Made by a program: the position numbers and the translations under genes. From Bacteroidota bacterium (GTDB taxonomy: Bacteria > Bacteroidota > Bacteroidia > B-17B0 > Aurantibacillaceae), in contig JANYGK010000037.1 of NCBI GenBank assembly GCA_025362395.1, forward strand, positions 1 through 64,000: a DNA stretch of 64,000 nucleotides. The letters run 5' to 3'. This document shows positions 53,480 through 63,274 of the stretch, in pieces. Numbering within the stretch: the stretch's first letter is position 1; each line of letters begins with the position of its first letter. Below the pieces are notes generated by a model. That model made no database searches. It saw only the letters and a program-made list of their open reading frames with translations, and had not been told where the DNA came from.

Positions 53480-54358
53480 ATGTTATTTTCTATCATCATA
53501 CCAACGTATAATAGGGCTTCAATTCTTAAAGAAACCATTTTAACTGTATTGGCCCAATCCTATACCGATTATGAAGTTTTAATAATTGATGACGGAAGCA
53601 CTGATCAAACAAGAGAGGCTGTTGAGAATTTAGGAAATGATAAAGTAAAGTACTTTTATAAAGCTAACGAAGAAAGAAGTATCGCGAGAAACTACGGAGC
53701 GGACAAGGCAAAAGGAGAATACCTTATTTTTTTAGATTCAGACGATAAAATGAAAGAAGATCATTTAATGTCTATATGTGAATTTATTAAAAAAACTCAA
53801 CCGGTTCCTCAATTTATTTTTGCAGGTTATCAAATATTAAACCCCGATCAAACGTCTTTATACGCTTATGGAATTACCGGTTTTTTTAATTATAAAAAAT
53901 TGGTTTACGGTAATTTTTTGGGTTGCAGTTCTGTTATCGTAAATAGAAACGTATTTAAAAAACATTATTTTGATATTGATAAAGGTCTTATTTTGTTTGA
54001 GGATTGGGAATTGTGGCTAAGAATAATTTCAGAGAATAAGCTGCATTGCTTTCCCGGTAATTCAATTATTATGGTTAACCATGGAGGCAGAAGCGTTTTA
54101 AATTATGATGCAACACAATTCAATGATAAAATACTTCACTTTAAATCCCATATTCTTAATTCACATAATATTATTAGTAGTTCTTTCATAAATAAAAGAA
54201 TTTTTTTAATGGGCATTTATTCTTACGCTGCCCTGCATATTGCCATGACAAAAAATAACAGGGTAATTGCCGTTAAATACCTTTTAATAAGCTTACTCAA
54301 TAACCCATTGTTTGTTTTAAAAAGACGCTTCTTTGCAATCATTAAACATTTATTGTGA
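53480..54358 (+). CDS. GT2 glycosyltransferase
   Basis: 292 aa. FSIIIPTYNRASILKETILTVL, EVLIIDDGSTDQTREAV and YLIFLDSDDKMKEDH with the DSDD metal-site motif; FEDWELWLRI corresponds to the catalytic ED-W region. Likely an inverting transferase acting in the cytoplasm on lipid-linked oligosaccharide. Overlaps the next gene's GTG start (GTGA). Confidence 0.88.
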   Translation: MLFSIIIPTYNRASILKETILTVLAQSYTDYEVLIIDDGSTDQTREAVENLGNDKVKYFYKANEERSIARNYGADKAKGEYLIFLDSDDKMKEDHLMSICEFIKKTQPVPQFIFAGYQILNPDQTSLYAYGITGFFNYKKLVYGNFLGCSSVIVNRNVFKKHYFDIDKGLILFEDWELWLRIISENKLHCFPGNSIIMVNHGGRSVLNYDATQFNDKILHFKSHILNSHNIISSSFINKRIFLMGIYSYAALHIAMTKNNRVIAVKYLLISLLNNPLFVLKRRFFAIIKHLL

Positions 54359-55563
54359 ATACCAAAAAAAATATTTTAATAGTAACGTATTGGAGTTATA
54401 ACAGTGCTCTGATAAAGACCTATACGTTACCTTACATTGATATTATTAAAAGTAAACTTTCAAACGACAGTACTATTTATTTATTGACCCTTACGGCAAA
54501 ATCCGAAACAGCTTTAAATGAATACGAAGCTAATTACAAGGAGTTAAAACAGAAAAACATTCAACTGATAAATTTTACTTACAGCCCCTTCGGATTTAAT
54601 ATGTTCGTAAAAATGTTTGGTATTTTGCTTTACTTGGCAAACTTTATTTATAGAAAAAAGGTAGACGTTATTCACGCTTGGTGCACCCCCGGCGGAGCAA
54701 TTGGGTATGTATTATCGCGTTTAACGGGAAGGCCTCTAATATTGGATAGTTTTGAGCCGCATGCCGAAAGCATGTTGGAAACAGGTACATGGCAGAAAAC
54801 AGGGTTGGCGTACAGGCTTTTATTTATACTTGAAAAATTGCAATTGAAAAGAGCAAAACATGTCATTTGTGCCGCGCAGGGAATGATTTTATATTCCAAA
54901 AGCGTATACGGTATTTCAAAAGAAAATTATTTTGTTAAGCCCGCGTGTGTTGATCTGAATTTATTTGATCCATCAGGTATTGATTCCTCATTATTGATTC
55001 CCGGAATTGATGAAATATCTGTTGTTTGTATGTACGCGGGAAAATTTGGTGACATTTATTTATCCGGTGAAGTATTTGATTTTTTCGCTGTTGCAAGATC
55101 GTTTTGGGGAGAAAAATTTAAGGTACTGCTATTGACTAACCAATCTGATGATGAGATTCTTAAATTTTGTGAAGGATCAGGGTTGCCTTTTCAAACTATT
55201 ATTAAAAAATTTGTACCTCATAATATAGTTCCCTCATATATGGCCTTAAGTAATTTTGGAATATGCCCCGTAAAGCCCGTTCCTACTAAAAAATATTGCA
55301 CACCCATAAAAAATGGAGAGTATTGGGCCATGGGATTGCCCGTTGTCATTACTAAGGATATATCCGTTGACAGTGATTTAATTGAAGAATATAATATAGG
55401 ATACGTATTAAAAAATTTGACGGTTAAAGAATACTTAAACGCGGTAAAAAAAATAGATGAGCTTTTAAAAACCGGTTCCATACATAATAAAATAAGAGCT
55501 GTTGCCGAAAAACACCGGAATTATTCTATCGCCAATGCTATTTACAGTGCTATTTACGTTTAA
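54355..55563 (+). CDS. GT4-family glycosyltransferase
   Basis: 402 aa with a GTG start that overlaps the previous stop. N-terminal Rossmann domain includes VDVIHAWCTPGGAIGYVLSR and LILDSFEPHAESML. The C-terminal domain has SVVCMYAGKFGD, FGICPVKPVPTKKYCTPIKN and GEYWAMGLPVVIT with acidic residues at the nucleotide site. Its 3' end overlaps the opposite-strand membrane-protein gene by 14 bp. Confidence 0.82.
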   Translation: MNTKKNILIVTYWSYNSALIKTYTLPYIDIIKSKLSNDSTIYLLTLTAKSETALNEYEANYKELKQKNIQLINFTYSPFGFNMFVKMFGILLYLANFIYRKKVDVIHAWCTPGGAIGYVLSRLTGRPLILDSFEPHAESMLETGTWQKTGLAYRLLFILEKLQLKRAKHVICAAQGMILYSKSVYGISKENYFVKPACVDLNLFDPSGIDSSLLIPGIDEISVVCMYAGKFGDIYLSGEVFDFFAVARSFWGEKFKVLLLTNQSDDEILKFCEGSGLPFQTIIKKFVPHNIVPSYMALSNFGICPVKPVPTKKYCTPIKNGEYWAMGLPVVITKDISVDSDLIEEYNIGYVLKNLTVKEYLNAVKKIDELLKTGSIHNKIRAVAEKHRNYSIANAIYSAIYV

Positions 55564-56899
55564 AACTTCCTTTATTAAGATTGTATAATATAAACAAAGA
55601 GCAAAGGTAAAAAGGAATACACGGTATTTTGAGTCGTGCCAAGGCCCCGTAGTTAGCCGTTGTGAGCCCAACTGAAAAAGCAAAGAAAAGCGCAAATAGT
55701 ATTGAGAAAATAAGTAACGGATGGCTGAATATCGATTTAATTAAAGTAGAAAATTTCACTTTAATTAAAATATATAAACTGAATGACAACATAAATAAAT
55801 TTTCAACACCCGATAAAAGCATCACAGGATTTCTTGCATCCCAAATATAGGGTCTGAATAGGGCAAGATTGAGGGCTGCCGGTATCTTCATTAAAATGCC
55901 TGAAATAGTGGGTTCAAATTCGCCGATATTATAACTGTTCCCTCCATATTGTTCCCTTATCAAGTCCTGTTGGGTTTTAACGGCCTTATTTAAAACATTA
56001 TCTAAACTGTATTCCCCTAAATATTCCCCGAAGTTATTAAGTAAAAAAACAACGGCTCCCAATGTGCTTATTAATAATAAAGGAACAATCATTGCTGCCA
56101 AAAGCTGGTTTTTCATGTTTTTTATCCTATGAAAGAAAATCCATATCAATGACCCCGGAAGCAATGCGAAAAAGAAATAAGGTTTGATATATATAAATAT
56201 AATGATGGCGCCTATCATCATAAATAAATATTGAAAATTTCTTTTTTTAAGAATTTGGTAATTGTAAAGGCCATATATATAAAATCCTACCGCGCTAAAG
56301 GTATAAGTGTCTTTTAAAATGCCTGATCCCCAGAAAAAAACCGAGGGGATGAAAAATATGGCAAAAGCAAATTCCTTTGTTAATTGCGGGAACTGATCAA
56401 TAAATACTTCATATAGTTTCCATAATCCTATAAAGCTTAAGCTCGCTAATATCATAGATGTAACTATAAAACTTTTGCAAGCTATTAAGCAAATAGGAAT
56501 TGTAAGAGATACCGTAAATAGCGCGTAATAATCGCTTGGACTAAATTCGAGTGTTCCGTATATATTACCTGACGATAAAATGTAATTAATATTGTTGGTT
56601 TTATAATCTAACATATCAAACAGTTTTTCAATATGTCCTTCCAATAAAACATTTACAAAAGTTTTGGTTGATACGAAGTAGTTAATGACATCACCTCCGT
56701 CATAATAATAAGTATAAATGAGGCATAAGCAAATGCTGCCGAATATTTTACAAAACAAAGCCGGTAAAAAATATTTGTAATGTTTTTTATGATATATATG
56801 TAATTTTGTATTTTTATAATAATACGCTATATATAGGATCAGTATAAAATAGAAAGGACTTAAAAGTAAATCATATATATCTAAGTATCTTTGCTGCAT
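55550..56899 (-). CDS. Polytopic membrane protein, possible Wzy-like
   Basis: 450 aa from the ATG at 56899 (MQQRYLDIYDLLLSPFYFIL), the better start; the track's 56938 is 13 codons upstream. About ten to eleven membrane helices with a large periplasmic loop rich in Tyr/Asn (residues ~85-140 and ~290-340), the layout seen in oligosaccharide polymerases. No diagnostic motif. It is the only gene of its size on the minus strand inside the locus, so its expression is independent of the flanking transferases. With ABC-type export, a Wzy polymerase is not required, so its role is open. Confidence 0.6.
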   Translation of the reverse strand: MQQRYLDIYDLLLSPFYFILILYIAYYYKNTKLHIYHKKHYKYFLPALFCKIFGSICLCLIYTYYYDGGDVINYFVSTKTFVNVLLEGHIEKLFDMLDYKTNNINYILSSGNIYGTLEFSPSDYYALFTVSLTIPICLIACKSFIVTSMILASLSFIGLWKLYEVFIDQFPQLTKEFAFAIFFIPSVFFWGSGILKDTYTFSAVGFYIYGLYNYQILKKRNFQYLFMMIGAIIIFIYIKPYFFFALLPGSLIWIFFHRIKNMKNQLLAAMIVPLLLISTLGAVVFLLNNFGEYLGEYSLDNVLNKAVKTQQDLIREQYGGNSYNIGEFEPTISGILMKIPAALNLALFRPYIWDARNPVMLLSGVENLFMLSFSLYILIKVKFSTLIKSIFSHPLLIFSILFALFFAFSVGLTTANYGALARLKIPCIPFYLCSLFILYNLNKGSFKRK

Positions 56900-56932
56900 A
56901 GCCACGTAAAAATATATATATAAATTCAAATA

Positions 56933-57676
56933 ATGCAACTCTCCGGATCATTTCATGTAAAATATAAACGGTTATGTTTCACTGTAAACGATTGCTTTAC
57001 AAGTTCTGAGGGGAAAGCGGATGCCGACATTAATTACTTTATACAAAGCCCTGTAAACATTGGTAACAGTCTTAATGAGTTTTATACTCTGTTGATTGAT
57101 CTTTATCATACAAAAGAAACGATATGGGACGGTATTTACCATCGCACCCGCGCAGAAATTTCATCTTTCATGAACCATCAACACTTTGAGCATAAAATTT
57201 TGATGAATTTGCCCGATAAAGAATTAAAAAATTATATTAACCTGTTTAATGTGTTCGCTTCTCGTAAAAATATCCGGAAAGCGGAAGCCTTTCGTTTAAA
57301 AGCCTACAATGCTCATGGCATTTTAGCGGTGTCTTACATTAAACAGGACAGTCAATATGTATGTATTAATTTTTATCGCTTAACAAAACAAAGAGCTACT
57401 AACTTATATTCTTTTACATTTAAGCACGTGTCTTCTTCATTTAATAATTCTCACTTCGGAAGGGCGCACCGCACCTTACATTGGCTTGATATACTGGAGT
57501 TTAAAAAGCAGGCGGTGAAGAGTTATGATTTTTGCGGTTGGTATAACGGTAACAGTGATCAGGAGCTTTTAAACATTAATAAGTTTAAGGAGCAATTTAC
57601 AACCTATAAAGTAAAAGAGTACAGCGGCGTTATTTATAATAATATAGTATTGAGGTTTCTTAAAAAACTAAGATGA
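56933..57676 (+). CDS. Hypothetical protein, GNAT/FemAB-like pattern
   Basis: 247 aa. Helical N-terminal half; ILAVSYIKQDSQYVCINFYRL and GRAHRTLHWLDILEFKKQAVKSYDFCGWYN recall the acyl-CoA/amino-acyl transferase fold of FemAB or GNAT enzymes that appear in surface-sugar loci. I recognise no exact family. Start region overlaps the 5' region of the divergent membrane-protein gene. The stop overlaps the next methyltransferase gene by 4 bp (ATGA). Confidence 0.55.
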   Translation: MQLSGSFHVKYKRLCFTVNDCFTSSEGKADADINYFIQSPVNIGNSLNEFYTLLIDLYHTKETIWDGIYHRTRAEISSFMNHQHFEHKILMNLPDKELKNYINLFNVFASRKNIRKAEAFRLKAYNAHGILAVSYIKQDSQYVCINFYRLTKQRATNLYSFTFKHVSSSFNNSHFGRAHRTLHWLDILEFKKQAVKSYDFCGWYNGNSDQELLNINKFKEQFTTYKVKEYSGVIYNNIVLRFLKKLR

Positions 57677-58437
57677 AAGACCCTAACTTAAAGACCTATA
57701 ATTCTAAAAATGTATTAAAATGGTATGGCCGCTTAGATTCAATTATACCCATAGAAGAATATATTTTTAAAACCAATGAATTTGTAATTAAGCCCGGAAC
57801 CCTTTTAGATATTGGTATTGGCGGCGGCCGAACTACCCGGTACCTGATAAATAAATGTAAGGCATATATAGGCATTGATTACTCAGAGGGCTTTATAAAT
57901 AAGTTAAAGGGTTTTTATCCTGAAGCCGACCTTCGCTTAATGGATGCCGGAAACCTAGAGGCTTTTGAAGCAAACACATTCGATTTTGTTAACTTTTCAT
58001 TCAATGGCATTGATTATGTAAATTTACAAGATAGAGAAAAAATATTAGAGGAAATATACCGCGTTCTTAAGCCGGGCGGAATTTTCTTTTTTTCCACTCA
58101 TAATATGCTTCACCCTTCCTTTAATAAAAACCCTTGGGGGAATAAGAGTGACAGCTCGGCTACAAGAATAAAAACATTTATTAAGTTGATGCCATTTTAT
58201 GGCAGACATTTAATAAATAGAACTAAAGAAACGCGTGAAAAGCATTACTCCATCATTAACGACAGTGCCCATAATTATGGCCTAATGACCTTTTATACAA
58301 GCCCCGAATTTATACAGCAACAATTAGGCGAGCATCATTTTTGTAACATCAATCTGTATTCTAAAAAAAGTAGAGTGAGTGACGCTGAAACGTTAGACGA
58401 CTGGATTTTTGTAACCTGTAAGAAACTACTTGTATAA
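57673..58437 (+). CDS. Class I SAM-dependent methyltransferase
   Basis: 254 aa. GTLLDIGIGGGRTTRYLINK is motif I, YIGIDYSEGFINKL motif II, DFVNFSFNGIDYV motif post-II, and EEIYRVLKPGGIFFFSTHN motif III of ubiE/methyltransferase-11 proteins. It overlaps the 5' neighbour by 4 bp and converges on the polysaccharide deacetylase gene with a 12-bp overlap. Substrate unknown; a sugar or lipid carrier is possible. Confidence 0.85.
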   Translation: MKDPNLKTYNSKNVLKWYGRLDSIIPIEEYIFKTNEFVIKPGTLLDIGIGGGRTTRYLINKCKAYIGIDYSEGFINKLKGFYPEADLRLMDAGNLEAFEANTFDFVNFSFNGIDYVNLQDREKILEEIYRVLKPGGIFFFSTHNMLHPSFNKNPWGNKSDSSATRIKTFIKLMPFYGRHLINRTKETREKHYSIINDSAHNYGLMTFYTSPEFIQQQLGEHHFCNINLYSKKSRVSDAETLDDWIFVTCKKLLV

Positions 58438-59424
58438 TTTATTGTGAAATCCGTTGATCAGGAAAAACACTTCTTCAGCAGTATCATGATGTATATTAAA
58501 ACGGGGGAGATTATACATATATTCTTTTTCCCTGTTTATTTTTTTAAGATTTACAAGGTCATTGATCCTCGTAAAACTTATTTTATAAAGCCGTTGAGCA
58601 TAGGCTAAAGATACATCGTTCCATTTTGCGAACGGGAAAGCAAATATTTCTACACGAGTCTGTAGTTCCCTTTCAATAATATCTTTTGAATCACGCAGTT
58701 CCTTTTCTATAAAAAGAGGATCCGTTTCTTTTTTAAAGCTTGGATGCGTTAAACTATGTGAAGCAGTAGTAACAAGAGCTTTATCCAATTTTTTTAATTC
58801 GTCAAATGATAATAACTCATGCTCAATAATGCGGTTATCCGTCACAAACTTGCTTTGCAGCTCTTCAATGATCACCGATCTTTCCGAATGAGCCATATCA
58901 CACAAGCGTATCGTAATATCTAAATTGAGTTTAAAACCACTATAAATATTGCTATAAGTAATAATAATACTTTTTTCTTTAAAAAAAGCGTTGATCTCAT
59001 TAAATGAATAATGCTTAACAAAAAACACAATCGTTGACGTCCATATATGCCCCTTATTTATAATATCTGTGGGTAAAACAAATAAAGTGGAGGGTATATT
59101 ACTTTTTTTTAAAATTGGATAGGCGTAATCTAAAAAGTCCTTATAGCCGTCGTCAAATGTCACAAAACAGGCATTTATTAATTCTTCCGGCTGCTTAGCG
59201 TACAAATCGGTCAGGGGTAAAATAGTATAATGTTTATTTAATAATGTAATGATTTTTTCAAATAATTTCGGATGTATCCCCGGCCACACTTCGTCGTATT
59301 CAGGGATAATTTTGTGAAAAACAAGTACCGGGATCCTTTGTTTTTTGCGGTTTAAGAAAAGAAGATAATCCCCGATTCCGCATTTATATAAAACCTTAAA
59401 AAGATTATTTCTGAGAGAACCCAT
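58426..59424 (-). CDS. Polysaccharide deacetylase (NodB-like)
   Basis: 332 aa from the ATG at 59424 (MGSLRNNLFKVLY); the track's GTG start at 59460 adds 12 hydrophobic residues. IPVLVFHKIIPEYDEV opens the NodB region. FVTFDDGYKDFLDYAYPIL holds the metal-site Asp pair and TASHSLTHPSFKKE the two His. RVEIFAFPFAKWND is motif 3. It removes N- or O-acetyl groups from a polymer. Single gene on the minus strand, divergent from galE. Confidence 0.85.
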   Translation of the reverse strand: MGSLRNNLFKVLYKCGIGDYLLFLNRKKQRIPVLVFHKIIPEYDEVWPGIHPKLFEKIITLLNKHYTILPLTDLYAKQPEELINACFVTFDDGYKDFLDYAYPILKKSNIPSTLFVLPTDIINKGHIWTSTIVFFVKHYSFNEINAFFKEKSIIITYSNIYSGFKLNLDITIRLCDMAHSERSVIIEELQSKFVTDNRIIEHELLSFDELKKLDKALVTTASHSLTHPSFKKETDPLFIEKELRDSKDIIERELQTRVEIFAFPFAKWNDVSLAYAQRLYKISFTRINDLVNLKKINREKEYMYNLPRFNIHHDTAEEVFFLINGFHNKLYK

Positions 59425-59501
59425 TCTGTAAAATAAATATAGGAGAATAATCGCTATCACACAATTTTTTTTTATATTTAATAGTACAAATTTCTATCAT
59501 T

Positions 59502-60530
59502 ATGCAAACAATAATTGTTACCGGCGGGGCAGGCTATATAGGTTCACATACGATCATCGAATTATTAAAACAAACAGACTATAATGTTGTATCAGTCGAC
59601 AATTTTTCTAATTCAACAGTTAAAACATTCGACAGGATAGAAGCGATTACCGGTAAACGCGTTAAAAATTTTAATGTTGATATTTCAAATTTCGAAACGT
59701 TGGAGTTTGCCGTAAACGCCATTAAAAATCCGATAGGCATTATTCATTTTGCGGCTTTTAAGTCAGTACCGCAATCTGTCGCTGATCCCTTGTTATATTA
59801 TCACAATAATTTAGGGTCTTTAATTAACATCTTAAAGATTTGTAAGGCCAAACAAATTCCGAACTTTATTTTTTCTTCTTCCTGTTCCGTATACGGTAAT
59901 GTAGATAAATTGCCTGTTACAGAACAAACCCCTTTTTCAGCTGCTGAATCTCCTTATGCGCAAACCAAGCAGATGGGAGAAGATATAGTATTTAACTTTA
60001 CTAAAAGCGACCCTGCTTTTAAATCAGTGTTATTACGTTATTTTAATCCTGTAGGCGCGCATGTTTCTGCTTTAAACGGTGAGTTATCAAATTCAAAACC
60101 TGATAACTTAGTGCCGTATATTACACTTACGGCGGCAGGGCTTTTACCAAAACTGACTGTGTTTGGCGGCGATTATGATACAAGAGACGGTTCATGTATA
60201 AGAGATTATGTGCACGTAAGCGATATAGCCGATGCGCATGTAAAAGCAATGAATTACCTGATTGCCGGTAAACAAAAAAAAGAATGTTCTGTATTTAATT
60301 TAGGCACAGGAAACGGGGTAAGTGTTTTAGAAGCTATCCATTCTTTTGAAAAAGTGAGCGGCGAAAAATTAAATTATGAGATAGGTCCTCGTAGGGCGGG
60401 TGATGTTATAAATATTTACGCAAACAATGACTTTGCAAAGCGTGAGCTTCAATGGGAACCAAAATATAATTTGGATGATATGATGTTGAGCTCCTGGAAA
60501 TGGCAGCTGCAACTAAAAAATAACTACTAA
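59502..60530 (+). CDS. galE: UDP-glucose 4-epimerase
   Basis: 342 aa. GGAGYIGSHTIIELL binds NAD. SSSCSVYGN and YAQTKQMGED carry Ser and Tyr-x3-Lys. RDGSCIRDYVHVSDIADAH and GTGNGVSVLEAI are hallmarks of GalE proper (the family's longer version), which interconverts UDP-glucose and UDP-galactose for surface sugars. It sits at the edge of the polysaccharide locus, with the deacetylase divergent upstream. Confidence 0.93.
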   Translation: MQTIIVTGGAGYIGSHTIIELLKQTDYNVVSVDNFSNSTVKTFDRIEAITGKRVKNFNVDISNFETLEFAVNAIKNPIGIIHFAAFKSVPQSVADPLLYYHNNLGSLINILKICKAKQIPNFIFSSSCSVYGNVDKLPVTEQTPFSAAESPYAQTKQMGEDIVFNFTKSDPAFKSVLLRYFNPVGAHVSALNGELSNSKPDNLVPYITLTAAGLLPKLTVFGGDYDTRDGSCIRDYVHVSDIADAHVKAMNYLIAGKQKKECSVFNLGTGNGVSVLEAIHSFEKVSGEKLNYEIGPRRAGDVINIYANNDFAKRELQWEPKYNLDDMMLSSWKWQLQLKNNY

Positions 60531-60548
60531 CAATAAATAGTTTTAGTG

Positions 60549-63167
60549 ATGGAAAAACGTTTTAAATTTAAAGGCCTTTCAGCTTATTCTTCTGACGAAT
60601 GGATGGCGAATTCAACTAAAAGATACCGTACCATATTTGATAAAGCAGAAACAACGTACCTTCGTTTTGAATTAGCTTTATATAATAAATTGTTTGATGA
60701 AGAAGATTGGACCGGTAAAGCGGTAGTAACCTGTGAGGAAATAGTACCTGCCTGTAATAAAATTATTTGCACACTCGATTCTGAACTGAAAGTGAGTAAA
60801 GACGATAATATCGTTTACGTTCGCGATGGCTGGGGAACCCCTTTAATTAGCTCCTTTTGGAAAAAAGGAACCTATGAATGGGTGGCTGCAATTGATGGTG
60901 TAAAAATAGGTTCGCAACGGTTTTATGTAGAAGATGTAGGCCTGGTAACCGCTAATATTAATCCTTATTTTACCATTGAACATGTAAAATTGTACCATGG
61001 TAATGTGGATGGCTGGAACCAACGCCAACGGAAATACCTTAAAACATTCAGCAAAGAAACCACACAATATATTTGGGCAGAAGTTAAAATTAAAGTAAGC
61101 ACCAATGTGTCTTTTAACTACGAAGTTTTCCTGAATTATGTAGATGATGCAGGACAACACAAAGCGCATCAGCAAAAAACAGGTTACATTGATGCGGATA
61201 AAAAAGATTACAGCTACACATTGGATCTTGGATGGGGAAACGATGTGGCAGGTTCATGGAAAGACGACCAGTATACATTAGAAGTAGTGTTTATGGATAC
61301 ATTGATCGGCGCAGTTTCCTTTGAATGCAAGGATGCCGAAGAAGAAGGCGAATTAACATTGATAAGCAACATCAACCAAACGTTAGCTATTAATTCAGGT
61401 AACACCACCACCACAACCGGCAATACCGTTGTTGCTCCTGAAAAATCGTTGGATGAATTACTGAAAGAAATAGATGACCTGATAGGGTTGGAGGGTGTTA
61501 AAAAAAGCATTCACGAAAATATTACGTATTTAAATTTTACAAAGCTTCGTAAAGAAAAAGGATTTGATGACGGTTCAACCATGTCTTTACACTCCGTGTT
61601 TACAGGCAATCCCGGAACAGGAAAAACAACGGTTGTAAAAAAGCTCGGTAAGATTTATCAAAAAATGGGGCTGCTTACTAAAGGACATGTATATGAAGTA
61701 GACCGTTCTATATTGGTGGGAGAATATATTGGACAAACGGCGCCAAAAGTAAAAAAAGCGATTGATGAAGCCCGCGGCGGAATTTTATTTATTGACGAAG
61801 CCTATTCCTTAGCGCGTTCAGGGGAAGACAGTAAAGATTTCGGTAAAGAGGTCATTGAAATTTTAATAAAGGAAATGAGTGACGGCATTGGTGATATTGC
61901 TATTATAGTTGCGGGTTACCCTAAAGTAATGGATACATTTATTGACAGTAACCCGGGGCTTAAATCACGGTTTTCACAGTATTTTCACTTCGATGATTAC
62001 CTGCCGGATGAGCTTTATCAAATTTCTTTATATACTGCCGAACATAAGCAATTAACCATTGCTCCCGAAGCGCAGGAGTATTTGAAAGAACAGCTTACAG
62101 AAGCTTACCGTAAACGCGATAACAGTTTTGGTAACGCGCGTTTTGTAAATGGTGTTATTGAAGAAGCAAAGCAGGATATGGGCTTGCGTTTAATGAAATC
62201 AGAAAACATGGATGCGTTGACGAAAGAAGACCTGTCAACCATTACATTAGCTGATCTCAAAAATGTATTTGTTTCAGGTGAAAAGAAAAAACTGAAATTA
62301 TTTGTCAACGAAAAAGAATTGCAATTGGCATTAGCGGAATTGAACGAATTGGTGGGGATGGATAACATTAAACAGGATGTGAATGAACTGGTAAAACTGA
62401 TCCGCTTTTATAACGAAATAGGAAAGGATGTGGTCAATAAATTTTCTCTTCATTCTGTATTTACCGGTAACCCGGGTACAGGAAAAACAACCCTGGCGCG
62501 TATCATTTCAAAAATTTATAAGTCGTTGGGCTTATTGGAACGAGGCCATGTGATAGAAGTAGACAGGGAAGGATTGATTGCGGGCTATACAGGGCAAACC
62601 GCTATTAAAACACGCGAAAAAATTGACGCGGCTATGGGCGGCATCTTGTTTATTGATGAAGCTTATGCCTTGGCGGAAGGCAGTGGTTTTGGACAAGAAG
62701 CCATTGAAGTGATACTAAAACAAATGGAAGATAAGCGTGGGCAGTTTGGCGTTATAGTAGCAGGCTATCCCGAAAACATGCATCACTTTGTAGAGATGAA
62801 CCCGGGCTTAAAATCACGGTTTGATAAAACCTATGCGTTTCACGATTACGAGCCGGAACAATTAGTTGTTATAGCGCAAAATTTACTAAAAAAAGAAGGC
62901 TTAATTCCCAATGAAGAAGCATTGACCCATTTAACGAATTACTTTAAAGATTTGGCTGCTAAAAAAGATAAATTTTTCGGTAATGCGCGAACCGTTAGGC
63001 AAACAGTCGGTGAATGTGTCATGAAACAAAATTTGCGAATGGCGTCTATACCAAGCAGCGAACGTAAACCGGAAGATCTTTCAATATTAACGCTGGAAGA
63101 TGTAAAACATTTTACGGTAGAAGGCTCACAAAGGCCAACCTTAGGTTTCAGGTTCGGTGCGCAATAA
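60549..63167 (+). CDS. Tandem CbxX/CfqX-type AAA+ ATPase with two N-terminal beta domains
   Basis: 872 aa from the ATG at 60549 (the track starts at a GTG one codon upstream). Residues ~1-135 and ~138-265 are two related beta-rich domains, each ending GWG...SFW/SW-K-x-x-x-Y...IG...F. An Asn/Thr/Gly linker (~280-295) follows. AAA+ 1: Walker A GNPGTGKTT (~353), Walker B ILFIDEAY (~413), NPGLKSRF. AAA+ 2: GNPGTGKTT (~640), ILFIDEAYALAEG (~700), NPGLKSRF. The AAA modules are of the CbbX/SpoVK kind, which remodel protein complexes; the N-terminal part is not familiar. Confidence 0.85.
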   Translation: MEKRFKFKGLSAYSSDEWMANSTKRYRTIFDKAETTYLRFELALYNKLFDEEDWTGKAVVTCEEIVPACNKIICTLDSELKVSKDDNIVYVRDGWGTPLISSFWKKGTYEWVAAIDGVKIGSQRFYVEDVGLVTANINPYFTIEHVKLYHGNVDGWNQRQRKYLKTFSKETTQYIWAEVKIKVSTNVSFNYEVFLNYVDDAGQHKAHQQKTGYIDADKKDYSYTLDLGWGNDVAGSWKDDQYTLEVVFMDTLIGAVSFECKDAEEEGELTLISNINQTLAINSGNTTTTTGNTVVAPEKSLDELLKEIDDLIGLEGVKKSIHENITYLNFTKLRKEKGFDDGSTMSLHSVFTGNPGTGKTTVVKKLGKIYQKMGLLTKGHVYEVDRSILVGEYIGQTAPKVKKAIDEARGGILFIDEAYSLARSGEDSKDFGKEVIEILIKEMSDGIGDIAIIVAGYPKVMDTFIDSNPGLKSRFSQYFHFDDYLPDELYQISLYTAEHKQLTIAPEAQEYLKEQLTEAYRKRDNSFGNARFVNGVIEEAKQDMGLRLMKSENMDALTKEDLSTITLADLKNVFVSGEKKKLKLFVNEKELQLALAELNELVGMDNIKQDVNELVKLIRFYNEIGKDVVNKFSLHSVFTGNPGTGKTTLARIISKIYKSLGLLERGHVIEVDREGLIAGYTGQTAIKTREKIDAAMGGILFIDEAYALAEGSGFGQEAIEVILKQMEDKRGQFGVIVAGYPENMHHFVEMNPGLKSRFDKTYAFHDYEPEQLVVIAQNLLKKEGLIPNEEALTHLTNYFKDLAAKKDKFFGNARTVRQTVGECVMKQNLRMASIPSSERKPEDLSILTLEDVKHFTVEGSQRPTLGFRFGAQ

Positions 63168-63274
63168 CAGTTGACGCGAAAATAATTTAGCATACCGGTT
63201 AATTTTCCGGATGCGTTGCCCTCTCGGCGGGGCAGGATATACTATTAACAGCAAAGATTCACTTGTATCTAAAC

